Source of the DNA: GCA-002780795 sp964545385
GTDB taxonomy: Bacteria > Patescibacteriota > Microgenomatia > UBA1406 > GWC2-37-13
NCBI GenBank assembly: GCA_964545385.1
Contig: CAZJFG010000019.1
Location: forward strand, 1-13,820
DNA length: 13,820 nucleotides
Reading direction: 5' to 3'
The notes under the pieces: model-generated
Told to the model about the DNA's origin: nothing
Seen by the model: only the letters and a program-made list of their open reading frames with translations
Databases searched by the model: none
Position numbers and translations under genes: made by a program
In this document: in pieces, positions 1 to 6,434 of the stretch
Layout: every line of letters begins with the position of its first letter
How positions within the stretch are numbered: the first letter of the stretch is position 1

Positions 1-314
1 AGTACTGCTTTTGACTCGGTGGGGTAGATATACATTGAAATATAAAGCGGATGATCAAAAGTAATAAGAGAATATAACCAGTTGGCCGAAACATAACGGG
101 GATATCCAACAACGTAAAGAGTTTTATAATACTTATTGTCTATCCTAAGATGATTAAAGTCCACCTCAACAAATGACGGAGCAATAATATCTTTTATCGA
201 AACAGTCCCTTTGGCTAAAAAATTAGCCATATTCTGACCGGCCGGCACATTTGGCGCAACCGTGTTTTTTTTATTGCCTTTATTATCTTGTTTAGTATTA
301 AACAAATTAAACAT
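1..314 (-). CDS. VirB4-type conjugation ATPase, N-terminal part only (cut by window edge)
   Basis: About 104 residues are visible, starting at the ATG at 314-312 and running off the window at base 1. After a Lys/Asn-rich start of about 20 residues comes a region reading SIKDIIAPSFVEVDFNHL, then YYKTLYVVGYPRYVSANWL and a segment ending ISMYIYP. This resembles the N-terminal domain of VirB4/TraC-type ATPases that power type IV secretion and conjugation at the inner membrane. The Walker motifs would lie outside the window, so the ATPase activity is inferred. The gene starts 1 nt after the stop of the TraC-like gene, and PrgI lies just before that, which is the usual PrgI-(TraC-like)-VirB4 order of Patescibacteria. 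A weak AGGA stands close before the ATG. This N-terminal region could in principle belong to another T4SS ATPase. Confidence 0.72.
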   Translation of the reverse strand, partial: MFNLFNTKQDNKGNKKNTVAPNVPAGQNMANFLAKGTVSIKDIIAPSFVEVDFNHLRIDNKYYKTLYVVGYPRYVSANWLYSLITFDHPLYISMYIYPTESKAV

Positions 315-315
315 T

Positions 316-999
316 TTATCCTGTTGTCAATATCACATCGGTATAACTTTCAACCGGTCCCAAGCGTCTTCCGGTTGCCGACGGATTGTACAAATTGTAA
401 AAAAGTTCTGTCAGTTCCTGATGCTGCATGACAGTAGCTCTTAAACCTATTTTAGAAAGCAAACGAATCAGATGATCCCTTTTTGGGTAAAGCGACGTTT
501 TTGCTCGTGAAATAACATATTCTTTATTCAATCCGTTTATATTTGCTCCACTTACTCCAAGCTCAAGAGGCGAAAAAGGAATCACAAAAAAAAATCTTTT
601 TTCCAAAACAGTATTTTTTTTAACAACTGATTTAATAAACTCGCTATAGCTTACAAGACGTTGTTTAATTAGTTCGTTTCTTGTTTTAGTGATTTTATCA
701 TTTAGATAGTCAATATAAGAAGAAATATCCATTTTATTGGATAAAATTAAAATCTGAACCGGAAAAGATAGGGAGTTTAAAAGACCGGCGTAAGCGTAGA
801 TAATTGAGTTTTGCTCCTCGGCTGCCAAAAGCCAAAAATTAACCGCTCCAACTTCGATAACCACGCTTGCTGAAAAATCTTTCATGAGTAAAATATCTTC
901 TCGAATCTCTTCGATTTCAATAAAATGTTGGGTTGAGGATTTTACTGGCGACGTCGGTTTACCCAGAGGGTAAACGGGGGGCTTTTGACCTGTTGTCAT
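316..999 (-). CDS. TraC-like protein of a type IV secretion-like operon
   Basis: This 227-residue protein has a Pro-rich start (residues 1-20). A compact alpha/beta part follows, from QHFIEIEEIREDILLMKD through the hydrophobic strands SVVIEVGAVNFWLLAAEE and FPVQILILSN to a Lys/Arg-rich helix (about 93-125). It has no signal peptide, membrane helix or Walker motif. It resembles the short TraC-like proteins found between PrgI and VirB4 in many Patescibacteria, where they may be a detached part of the VirB4 N-terminal region. Its exact role is unknown. Its ATG overlaps the prgI stop codon (ATGA at 999-996) and the VirB4 gene begins 1 nt after its stop, so the three are very probably co-transcribed and translationally coupled. 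The family call rests on context and the look of the sequence. Confidence 0.65.
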   Translation of the reverse strand: MTTGQKPPVYPLGKPTSPVKSSTQHFIEIEEIREDILLMKDFSASVVIEVGAVNFWLLAAEEQNSIIYAYAGLLNSLSFPVQILILSNKMDISSYIDYLNDKITKTRNELIKQRLVSYSEFIKSVVKKNTVLEKRFFFVIPFSPLELGVSGANINGLNKEYVISRAKTSLYPKRDHLIRLLSKIGLRATVMQHQELTELFYNLYNPSATGRRLGPVESYTDVILTTG

Positions 1000-1784
1000 A
1001 TTAATTCTTTAGAAAAAATTTCAATTGGTTTTTGGTTTATGTTTTCAATCTTAATTTTCATTGTATCAAAAAAGTAGTTGTTGTTTGGATCTTTGATCTC
1101 AAAAAAATAGTCACCTGCAGGTAGTGAACTAAATGTCGCAAAAACTCCATGTGGGTTGGTTTTTAAAAGTCTCAACGTTTGACCATCGTTGTTTTTAACA
1201 TAAATTAAAATCCCCGGAAGATTAATCAGTTTATGGTTTTTTACTATACCGGTAAAAAAAGGTTGTTTTTTGTTGGTAACCGGCTGTTTTGTTGTTATTG
1301 TTTTTTGATTTTTAAACACGGTTTTTTGTCGGAATAGGTCCGCAATTGTTTTTTTTTGCGCGGTTTGTCCATCTGTTTTTTGAGCCTTGTTAATGCTTGC
1401 TAAATATGCGTTTAATTTTTCCTCAGATTCAATATGACTTGCGGTCCTGTGAGGATCCGAAATAAAATACAGATCATTTAAAAAATATATCGGCTTATTG
1501 GCTTTTTGATATAAAAATTGCGTTGGCTTAATCAACCTTTTATAAAGGTTTTTTATCCAAACGTCAACAGGCCGGTCGTATATTGGCACAAAGGCAAAAA
1601 TCGGCCCTAAAGCCCCAACCAGAACCGCGAAAATAATATTGAGTAAGGGGACAGGGAAAAGATAATAGATAACAAAACCGATAGGAATAAACACCAAAAG
1701 GTAGATAAACTGCTTTATGGTCATAAAACCAATCAGTTTAAACTCAAAAGTAGTAATCTGCCTGGGAATCGCATGTTGCTCCAT
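996..1784 (-). CDS. PrgI family (VirB3-like) membrane protein with C-terminal beta-sandwich domain
   Basis: The N-terminus (MEQHAIPRQITTFEFKLIG) followed by two membrane helices (about 24-43 and 46-68) and the motif PVDVWIKNLYKRL is typical of PrgI, the VirB3-like inner-membrane subunit that partners VirB4. Residues 115-170 are a polar Lys/Gln-rich linker. Residues about 176-258 look like a separate Ig-like domain of the carboxypeptidase-regulatory or CnaB type: FFTGIV, then LINLPGILIYV, TNPHGVFATF and LPAGDYFFEI. Classical PrgI proteins are only about 100-130 residues, so 262 residues is long. It is the first gene of the PrgI-TraC-VirB4 operon and overlaps the next gene by 4 nt. A TATACT box at 1796-1791, 6 nt before the ATG, suggests its own promoter inside the end of the S1 gene region. 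Confidence 0.8.
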   Translation of the reverse strand: MEQHAIPRQITTFEFKLIGFMTIKQFIYLLVFIPIGFVIYYLFPVPLLNIIFAVLVGALGPIFAFVPIYDRPVDVWIKNLYKRLIKPTQFLYQKANKPIYFLNDLYFISDPHRTASHIESEEKLNAYLASINKAQKTDGQTAQKKTIADLFRQKTVFKNQKTITTKQPVTNKKQPFFTGIVKNHKLINLPGILIYVKNNDGQTLRLLKTNPHGVFATFSSLPAGDYFFEIKDPNNNYFFDTMKIKIENINQKPIEIFSKELI

Positions 1785-1790
1785 AATCCC

Positions 1791-1796
1791 AGTATA
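1791..1796 (-). promoter_or_regulatory. Possible -10 box for the prgI operon
   Basis: TATACT on the minus strand lies exactly 6 nt before the prgI ATG, so transcription would begin at about the A of the ATG. No good -35 is seen at 15-18 nt upstream, which falls in the 3' end of the S1 gene. The same TATACT-6 nt-ATG arrangement precedes the pilin gene near 8468. Confidence 0.4.
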
Positions 1797-1805
1797 AAGT
1801 ATTTC

Positions 1806-2867
1806 TTACCTGTAGGTGACCGGTTTTTCTTTTTGAGGAAGAAGAAGGCTAATTCTTCTGTTTTTTTTATCTATTTTTTCAATATATACTTTGATTTTTT
1901 GACCGATTTTCAACTCGTTTCCTTCTTCAATTTTACTTATATGAATTAATCCTTCTACCCCGGGTTCAAATTTGACAAGATACCCATATCTTTCTTTTCG
2001 GACAATTTCTCCTGTAAGCTCTTTTTCTTTTGGATATCTTTCGTCAATTTTTTCCCAAGGATCACCGGTCAATCTTTTTATGGAAAGATTCAGTTTAAAA
2101 TCTACCGGGTTTTTTTTGACAACAATAACATCGATCATCTGCCCTGGTTTTATATGGATTGAAGGATCGTTCACTTTTTCCCAAGAAACCTCAGAAATAT
2201 GAACCAACCCTTCAACTCCTTCAACCTCGCAAAAAACACCAAATTCAGATACGCCTAAAACATTTGCCTTGTATTTTTTGCCTTCTTTAATTTTTTCAAA
2301 TTTTTCTTTTGTTTCTTTTTGAGAAATTTTTAAAACTGCGGCTTTTTGGGAAACAACCAAACGGTTTTTTTTCTCGTCTACTTCAAGTACCTTTACTTTG
2401 ATTCTTTTCCCTTGGAGTTTTTCGGGTTGATTCAAAGCCTCACCGATTAGTTGTATTTTTGGAATCACTCCTCTTATTCCCATAAAATCTATAAATACCC
2501 CTCCTCTTCCGTATTCTCCGCACAAAACATTAATTTCCTCCTCTTTTTCTTTTTTTTGATTCAAAACGTCCCATCTTCCTTTTTGAAAAAATTGCCGCAT
2601 CGAAACAACAGGGTATCCGTCCTTTGCCTCAGGAGTAATTATTTTTACGATTACCTTATCGCCGGGTTTTAAATAATTAAAGTAAGATGAAAATTTTGAG
2701 AGCTCTTCTTGTCCAAGCATTGCTTGGGCTTTCCCGCCAATATTAAAACTCACTCCTTTTTTTGATAGATTAATGATTGTCGCTTCAACATGCTCTCCTT
2801 TATGAAGGGTTTGGGTTTTTTGGGCTGCCAGTAAAACCTCCATCGGATGCGTTTTATTTTTTAACAT
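1806..2867 (-). CDS. rpsA: S1-domain RNA-binding protein (ribosomal protein S1 family, four S1 domains)
   Basis: The protein is 353 residues from the ATG at 2867. It carries four S1 (OB-fold) repeats at about residues 22-92, 110-178, 194-265 and 282-344. Repeats three and four hold the classic core: EFGVFCEVEGVEGLVHISEVSW and YGYLVKFEPGVEGLIHISKI. Domains one and two are more divergent. S1 proteins bind single-stranded mRNA on the 30S subunit; four-domain forms are normal in Gram-positive bacteria, against six in E. coli. An in-frame TTG at 2885 would add six residues. I prefer the ATG because a -35/-10 pair ends 8 nt before it, which would put the TTG upstream of transcription. Whether it is a true ribosomal S1 or a general S1-repeat RNA-binding protein cannot be told here. 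The gene lies 21 nt before prgI. Confidence 0.82.
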   Translation of the reverse strand: MLKNKTHPMEVLLAAQKTQTLHKGEHVEATIINLSKKGVSFNIGGKAQAMLGQEELSKFSSYFNYLKPGDKVIVKIITPEAKDGYPVVSMRQFFQKGRWDVLNQKKEKEEEINVLCGEYGRGGVFIDFMGIRGVIPKIQLIGEALNQPEKLQGKRIKVKVLEVDEKKNRLVVSQKAAVLKISQKETKEKFEKIKEGKKYKANVLGVSEFGVFCEVEGVEGLVHISEVSWEKVNDPSIHIKPGQMIDVIVVKKNPVDFKLNLSIKRLTGDPWEKIDERYPKEKELTGEIVRKERYGYLVKFEPGVEGLIHISKIEEGNELKIGQKIKVYIEKIDKKNRRISLLLPQKEKPVTYR

Positions 2868-2875
2868 AAGATCAA

Positions 2876-2904
2876 AATATACCAAACAAATCTAAAAAAA
2901 ACAA
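2876..2904 (-). promoter_or_regulatory. Promoter of the S1-domain gene
   Basis: On the minus strand, TTGTTT (2904-2899), a 17-nt spacer and TATATT (2881-2876) lie before the ATG at 2867. The predicted start of transcription is about 2869, leaving a leader of about 2 nt. The -35 overlaps the base of a hairpin at 2901-2915. Confidence 0.5.
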
Positions 2905-2915
2905 GTTTCGCTTGT
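2894..2915 (-). terminator. Possible intrinsic terminator on the minus strand, upstream of the S1 gene
   Basis: Read on the minus strand, ACAAG-CGAAA-CTTGT forms a 5-bp stem with a 5-nt loop, followed at once by seven further T. The stem is short and AT-rich, so it would be weak. Its position between the divergent S1 and recombinase genes means it could only stop minus-strand transcripts coming from dnaA/dnaN through the recombinase gene in antisense. Confidence 0.35.
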
Positions 2916-2940
2916 ATTTATAGTTTTCTTTTGCTATATT
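2912..2940 (+). promoter_or_regulatory. Promoter of the tyrosine recombinase gene
   Basis: TTGTAT (2912-2917), a 17-nt spacer and TATATT (2935-2940) precede the ATG at 2951. Transcription would start at about 2947, only a few bases before the ATG. An overlapping TATTAT (2937-2942) is an alternative -10. No Shine-Dalgarno sequence is present. Confidence 0.5.
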
Positions 2941-2950
2941 ATAGGTTGTT

Positions 2951-3817
2951 ATGGATAATTCACCATTACCTAAACTCGTTGAAACATTCGTAAACAACCT
3001 AAAAAGCCAATCCCGATCCGAATTTACAATAGTGGCCTATAGAAAAGATCTCCAACAGTTTATTGGTTTTTTAACCGGAAAGGAAAAAACCGATGCTCGG
3101 GAAATTACAAAAGAAGATATTGACGCTTTTATCAACAAACTTCTTCAGGATAACTATACAAAAAAATCAGCTTCAAGAAAACTTAATTCCATAAGGACAT
3201 TCTTTCGTTTTTTAAAAAATGAAGGGGTAATTACCCAAAACCCTTCTTTGGATGTCCTTCATCCAAAATACAGCCTCACTCCTCCTAGAATTTTGAGCGA
3301 GATGGAATACAGAGCGCTTCGAGATGCCACAAAAGACGATCCTCGTACTTATGCATTGGTTGAACTTTTACTCCAAACAGGGATTAAAATAGGCGAACTT
3401 GTTAATCTGCGGATTGATGATATAAAAGATAGCTCTTTGTTTGTCCGGCCATATGGTAAATGTGGAAGCCGTGAAGTTCCTTTGAATAAAGCAGCAAAGA
3501 AAGCAGTATCTTCTTACTTAAAAGAAAGACAAAAAATCAACCCTTCTTCTGATTTTCTATTTGTGACAAGAACCGGAAAACCAATTCTTATCCGAAACGT
3601 TAGACAGGTAATCATGAGATATTTTAACGAAGTAGGAATTAATAATGCAACAATCAATGATCTTAGAAATACATTTATTACTCACCAACTCATGAACGGT
3701 GCTTCCTTAGAATATATTGCTAAAATAGTCGGCCACCGCCGCCTTTCTTCAACCGAAAGGTATTTTAATCTTGTCAAAGAAGCAAACAAAAAGAAAGAAA
3801 AGCTTGGGGAACTATAG
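2951..3817 (+). CDS. Tyrosine recombinase/integrase of the XerC/XerD type, with altered catalytic residues
   Basis: The protein is 288 residues, close to the usual Xer length of about 300. Residues 5-95 form the SAM-like DNA-binding domain with SEFTIVAYRKDLQQFIGFL; residues 113-285 form the catalytic domain. Visible catalytic positions are K170, R239 (NDLRNTF), H262 (VGHRRLS) and nucleophile Y271 (STERYF). Two positions are unusual: the first arginine, normally in TGLRISEL, is K146 (TGIKIGEL), and the HxLRH box reads NDLRN, so its first His is N236. These replacements normally reduce or abolish strand transfer, so this may be a binding-only or specialised member, or a member of a lineage with its own solution. 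It is convergent with dnaN, 1 nt between stop codons, and no dif-like site was recognised. It could be the chromosome-dimer resolvase or a domesticated integrase. Confidence 0.85.
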   Translation: MDNSPLPKLVETFVNNLKSQSRSEFTIVAYRKDLQQFIGFLTGKEKTDAREITKEDIDAFINKLLQDNYTKKSASRKLNSIRTFFRFLKNEGVITQNPSLDVLHPKYSLTPPRILSEMEYRALRDATKDDPRTYALVELLLQTGIKIGELVNLRIDDIKDSSLFVRPYGKCGSREVPLNKAAKKAVSSYLKERQKINPSSDFLFVTRTGKPILIRNVRQVIMRYFNEVGINNATINDLRNTFITHQLMNGASLEYIAKIVGHRRLSSTERYFNLVKEANKKKEKLGEL

Positions 3818-3818
3818 A

Positions 3819-4916
3819 CTACTCTTGAATTCTTACTGGCATAATGATATGGATATAGTTTTCTTTGCCAACAATCCTAAAAACAACCGGCGCATCCGGT
3901 CTTAATACCTCAATAGAAATCTCATTTTTATTTTCGGGAACATGGTTCAAAAAATCAATTAAAAAACGGTAATTAAAAGCAACCGCCTGTTCATCACCTT
4001 CGATTTTTGTTTCTATTTCCGTTGTATTTTCTTTTTGTTCGTTTTTTGGACGTATAATGATTTTTTCTTTTTTAAAATCAAAAACAACAATATTGGACTG
4101 GTCCTTGACAAAGATCGAAATCAATTTTATAGACCGCAAAAGGTCTTCTTTATCAAGAGTCGTGCTTGTTGTTTTTTTTTCTGGTATCACTTTCTCGAAA
4201 GGAGGAAAATCGCCCTCTATTAACCTGGAATAGAACTCGTTTTGCGCTGTTTTAAAAACAACCGTTTTCTCTTCTTCGATATAAAAAAAACCAACATCAT
4301 CTTCTTTTTCCACCACTCTTATTACCTCTTCCAAAAATGCCGCAGGAATAATAAGCGGAGGATGTTCCAGTTGTTTTTTGGTTTTTATTAAAGAAAGCCT
4401 AAAGCCATCTGTCGTAACCAGGGTGAGATCTTCGTTTACAACAAAATCAACCCCTGTTAAAACCGGTCTTCCCTCGTCCCTAGCAGAAGAAAAAATTATC
4501 TGTGAAAGATCCTCAATGAGGCTTTTTGCCTTAATTTTTTGCTCTTTTCCCGAAATCTTTGGCGGAAGCGGAAAATCCTGTGGTACAAGCAAAGGAAATG
4601 AGCCAATGGTTTTGTTTTGAGAGATAACTATTTTTTTTTCTAGTATTTCTATTTCTATGTTTCCTTGCTGAAGCAAAGACAAAAACTCCATAATTTTTTG
4701 TGGTTCAACTAAAATAGATATTTCTTTTTCTATTTCTTTTTTTATTTTTGTATGGAAAAAACAGTTCAAATTACTGCTATATAAATTAATTTCATTCTTG
4801 TCCCCTTTTATTAAAACCCCTTGAAGAATCTGTGAAGGAGTTGACCTTTGGGAGGTAAAACGAGTAGCTAGGGAAAGTTTTTCATTAAACAGGTTTTTAT
4901 CAAGGATAATTTTCAT
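3819..4916 (-). CDS. dnaN: DNA polymerase III beta subunit (sliding clamp)
   Basis: The product is 365 residues from the ATG at 4916, the normal length for DnaN. It shows three clamp domains. Domain one begins MKIILDKNLFNEKLSLATR; domain two has GRPVLTGVDFVVN and the signature TTDGFRLSLIKT; domain three has EGDFPPFEKVIP and ends YIHIIMPVRI, the usual C-terminus of beta clamps. It would form the ring that tethers the replicative polymerase to DNA. The open frame extends 24 codons further to a TTG at 4988, but the extra residues are unlike any clamp start. The gene lies 109 nt after dnaA on the same strand, as in most bacteria, probably with its own weak promoter (TATATT at 4930-4925). Confidence 0.97.
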   Translation of the reverse strand: MKIILDKNLFNEKLSLATRFTSQRSTPSQILQGVLIKGDKNEINLYSSNLNCFFHTKIKKEIEKEISILVEPQKIMEFLSLLQQGNIEIEILEKKIVISQNKTIGSFPLLVPQDFPLPPKISGKEQKIKAKSLIEDLSQIIFSSARDEGRPVLTGVDFVVNEDLTLVTTDGFRLSLIKTKKQLEHPPLIIPAAFLEEVIRVVEKEDDVGFFYIEEEKTVVFKTAQNEFYSRLIEGDFPPFEKVIPEKKTTSTTLDKEDLLRSIKLISIFVKDQSNIVVFDFKKEKIIIRPKNEQKENTTEIETKIEGDEQAVAFNYRFLIDFLNHVPENKNEISIEVLRPDAPVVFRIVGKENYIHIIMPVRIQE

Positions 4917-4924
4917 AGTATTTA

Positions 4925-4930
4925 AATATA
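4925..4930 (-). promoter_or_regulatory. Possible -10 box of dnaN
   Basis: TATATT on the minus strand ends 8 nt before the dnaN ATG. The hexamer 17 nt upstream, TTATAC, is a poor -35. Transcription would begin within 1-2 nt of the ATG. The remaining dnaA-dnaN gap (4931-5025) is A/T-rich with T runs on the minus strand, but I see no hairpin, no RNA gene and no consensus DnaA box in it. Confidence 0.4.
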
Positions 4931-5025
4931 GTAGTATTAGATAGTGCGTATAAGTGTATAAAAAAAAGTTTGGATTTTCAAGACACAACAGTCATCAAAA
5001 AAAAACCGTGAATAAAAAGGAAAAA

Positions 5026-6357
5026 TTATGTTGATAAGTTTAGAGAAGCAAGAATATTGTCGACCTCTTGTTTAAGAAGAGGGTCTTTCGCAAGAAGCTT
5101 GGTAATTTTTTTTTGGGCATGCATTACCGTCGTATGGTCTTTACGGTTTAAAAAAAACGCCACCTGATTAAGTTTCAGGTCGAGATGGTTTCTTAAAATA
5201 TACATTATCAACTGTCTGGGGAGGGCGATATTGCTTTCTTTGGTGTTTCCTTTTATTTTTGTTGTTTTAACGTTGTAATAAGAACAAACGGCGCGGACAA
5301 CATCATTTGGTGTGATTTTTTTAATTTTTGTTTGTTTTTGGTCAGAAAAAAAAGACATGACCGTTTCCAAATCAACCTCTTCTTTTTTTCCTAAAATTTT
5401 AGCATAAATCGAAAGAAGGGTTCCCTCAAGGGCCCTTGTGTCGGTCACGTTTTCTGCGATTAATTTTGCCGATTCGATATCTATTTTAATATTTTTTTCC
5501 TGTGCTTTTATTAAAAGAATTGCGGTCCTTAATTCAAAATCCGGTGGTTGAATATCTATAATAAGTCCACCGGAAAAACGAGACCGCAGTCTGTCTTCGA
5601 GATTTTTTATTTCCCCGGGCGGCCGATCCGAAGTAAGGATAACCTGTCCACCGGCCGAAACAATAGAATTGAATGTATGAAAAAATTCCTCTTGGACAGT
5701 GGTTTTGCCGGCAATAAACTGAACATCGTCAATAATTAAAAGATTAAGATGGCGGTATTTTTTTCTAAAGCGTGGAGTATTCCTTTCCCTGATTGACTCG
5801 ATAAGCTCGTTTGTAAAAAGATCACCAGGAGAAAAAAGTATTCTATTTTCTCCGTCTTTTTCTAAAATCCTGCGTCCTACAGCTTGGGCTAAATGAGTCT
5901 TCCCTACTCCAACCCCACCGTAAAGGAACAAGGGATTATAGGCTGTTCCCGGATTGTCGACTACAGCCTGCGCTGCGGCATAAGCAACCTGATTTGACGG
6001 CGAAACAGCAAAATTATCAAAACTGTATCTTCTGGAAAAACCGCTATGGATGAGCATGTCTTCTGTGGTTGGTTGGAAGTTTAAAAGCGGTGTTTCTTTT
6101 GTTTTTTTTGATGGAGTTAAAATAATCAACTGGAGAGAGAGCCTTTTTTTAGCATATTTTTCCAACAACGGTTCGATTAAGCCAAGTTTTTTGTCTAAAA
6201 AAAGTTTCAGACCAGGATTTTCACATCCAAGAATAAGTTTTTCTTCAGTAAGTTCGACAGGTTTTAGTTGTTTGAGGAAAGTAAATAAAACAGGCTGATT
6301 TTTATTAAAATCTATTTCGATTGAGGTTAGAAATTGGCTCCAAAAAGAAATCAGCAT
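5026..6357 (-). CDS. dnaA: Chromosomal replication initiator protein DnaA
   Basis: All DnaA domains are present in 443 residues. Domain I is at about 1-80, with a short linker. The AAA+ domain follows, with Walker A GGVGVGKT (147-154), Walker B LLIIDD (206-211), sensor I LTSDRPP, the arginine-finger region EDRLRSRFSGGL (254-265) and sensor II TRALEGTL (307-314). Domain IV starts at about 345 with the DNA-binding helix-turn-helix PRQLIMYILRN and the signature NRKDHTTVMHA (404-414). In most DnaA proteins this signature reads GGRDHTTV; here the Arg that contacts the DnaA box is Lys406 and the glycines are N404 and R405. DnaA binds DnaA boxes and melts the origin. Two perfect boxes lie just upstream of its own start, which points to autoregulation. 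Confidence 0.97.
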   Translation of the reverse strand: MLISFWSQFLTSIEIDFNKNQPVLFTFLKQLKPVELTEEKLILGCENPGLKLFLDKKLGLIEPLLEKYAKKRLSLQLIILTPSKKTKETPLLNFQPTTEDMLIHSGFSRRYSFDNFAVSPSNQVAYAAAQAVVDNPGTAYNPLFLYGGVGVGKTHLAQAVGRRILEKDGENRILFSPGDLFTNELIESIRERNTPRFRKKYRHLNLLIIDDVQFIAGKTTVQEEFFHTFNSIVSAGGQVILTSDRPPGEIKNLEDRLRSRFSGGLIIDIQPPDFELRTAILLIKAQEKNIKIDIESAKLIAENVTDTRALEGTLLSIYAKILGKKEEVDLETVMSFFSDQKQTKIKKITPNDVVRAVCSYYNVKTTKIKGNTKESNIALPRQLIMYILRNHLDLKLNQVAFFLNRKDHTTVMHAQKKITKLLAKDPLLKQEVDNILASLNLST

Positions 6358-6363
6358 AAATCA

Positions 6364-6382
6364 TGTGGATAACTTATCCACA
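6364..6382. promoter_or_regulatory. Perfect inverted pair of DnaA boxes (19-bp palindrome)
   Basis: TGTGGATAA (6364-6372) and TTATCCACA (6374-6382) are two exact consensus DnaA boxes in opposite orientation separated by a single C, giving a perfect palindrome. It begins 6 bp upstream of the dnaA ATG and spans the predicted dnaA transcription start (about 6377). DnaA bound here should repress dnaA. The adjoining A/T-rich stretch (6383-6432) could also be a small unwinding region, so this may be part of oriC. Confidence 0.88.
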
Positions 6383-6383
6383 A

Positions 6384-6412
6384 ATAATAAACATTTAAAC
6401 ATGAAATTTCAA
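6384..6412 (-). promoter_or_regulatory. Promoter of dnaA
   Basis: On the minus strand, TTGAAA (6412-6407, five of six consensus bases), a 17-nt spacer and TATTAT (6389-6384, five of six) lie before dnaA. The predicted start is at about 6377, giving a leader of about 20 nt that consists mostly of the DnaA-box palindrome. No Shine-Dalgarno sequence is visible before the ATG. Confidence 0.6.
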
Positions 6413-6434
6413 CCGGAATTTTATATCATAAGGC

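Noticed and set aside
262..444. Plus-strand open frame of 60 codons
   Set aside because: It is antisense to the VirB4 and TraC-like genes, which have recognisable protein sequence; no promoter or family resemblance.
2868..2885. In-frame TTG that would start the S1 gene six residues earlier
   Set aside because: It overlaps the inferred -10 box (2881-2876), the extra residues fit no S1 protein, and a normal ATG follows.
4917..4988. TTG-initiated 24-residue N-terminal extension of DnaN
   Set aside because: The extension is hydrophobic and unlike any clamp; the ATG at 4916 gives the standard MKIILDK start and normal length.
5029..5037. TGTTGATAA at the dnaA 3' end as a third DnaA box
   Set aside because: One mismatch at a core position (TTATCAACA), single copy in A/T-rich DNA; expected by chance.
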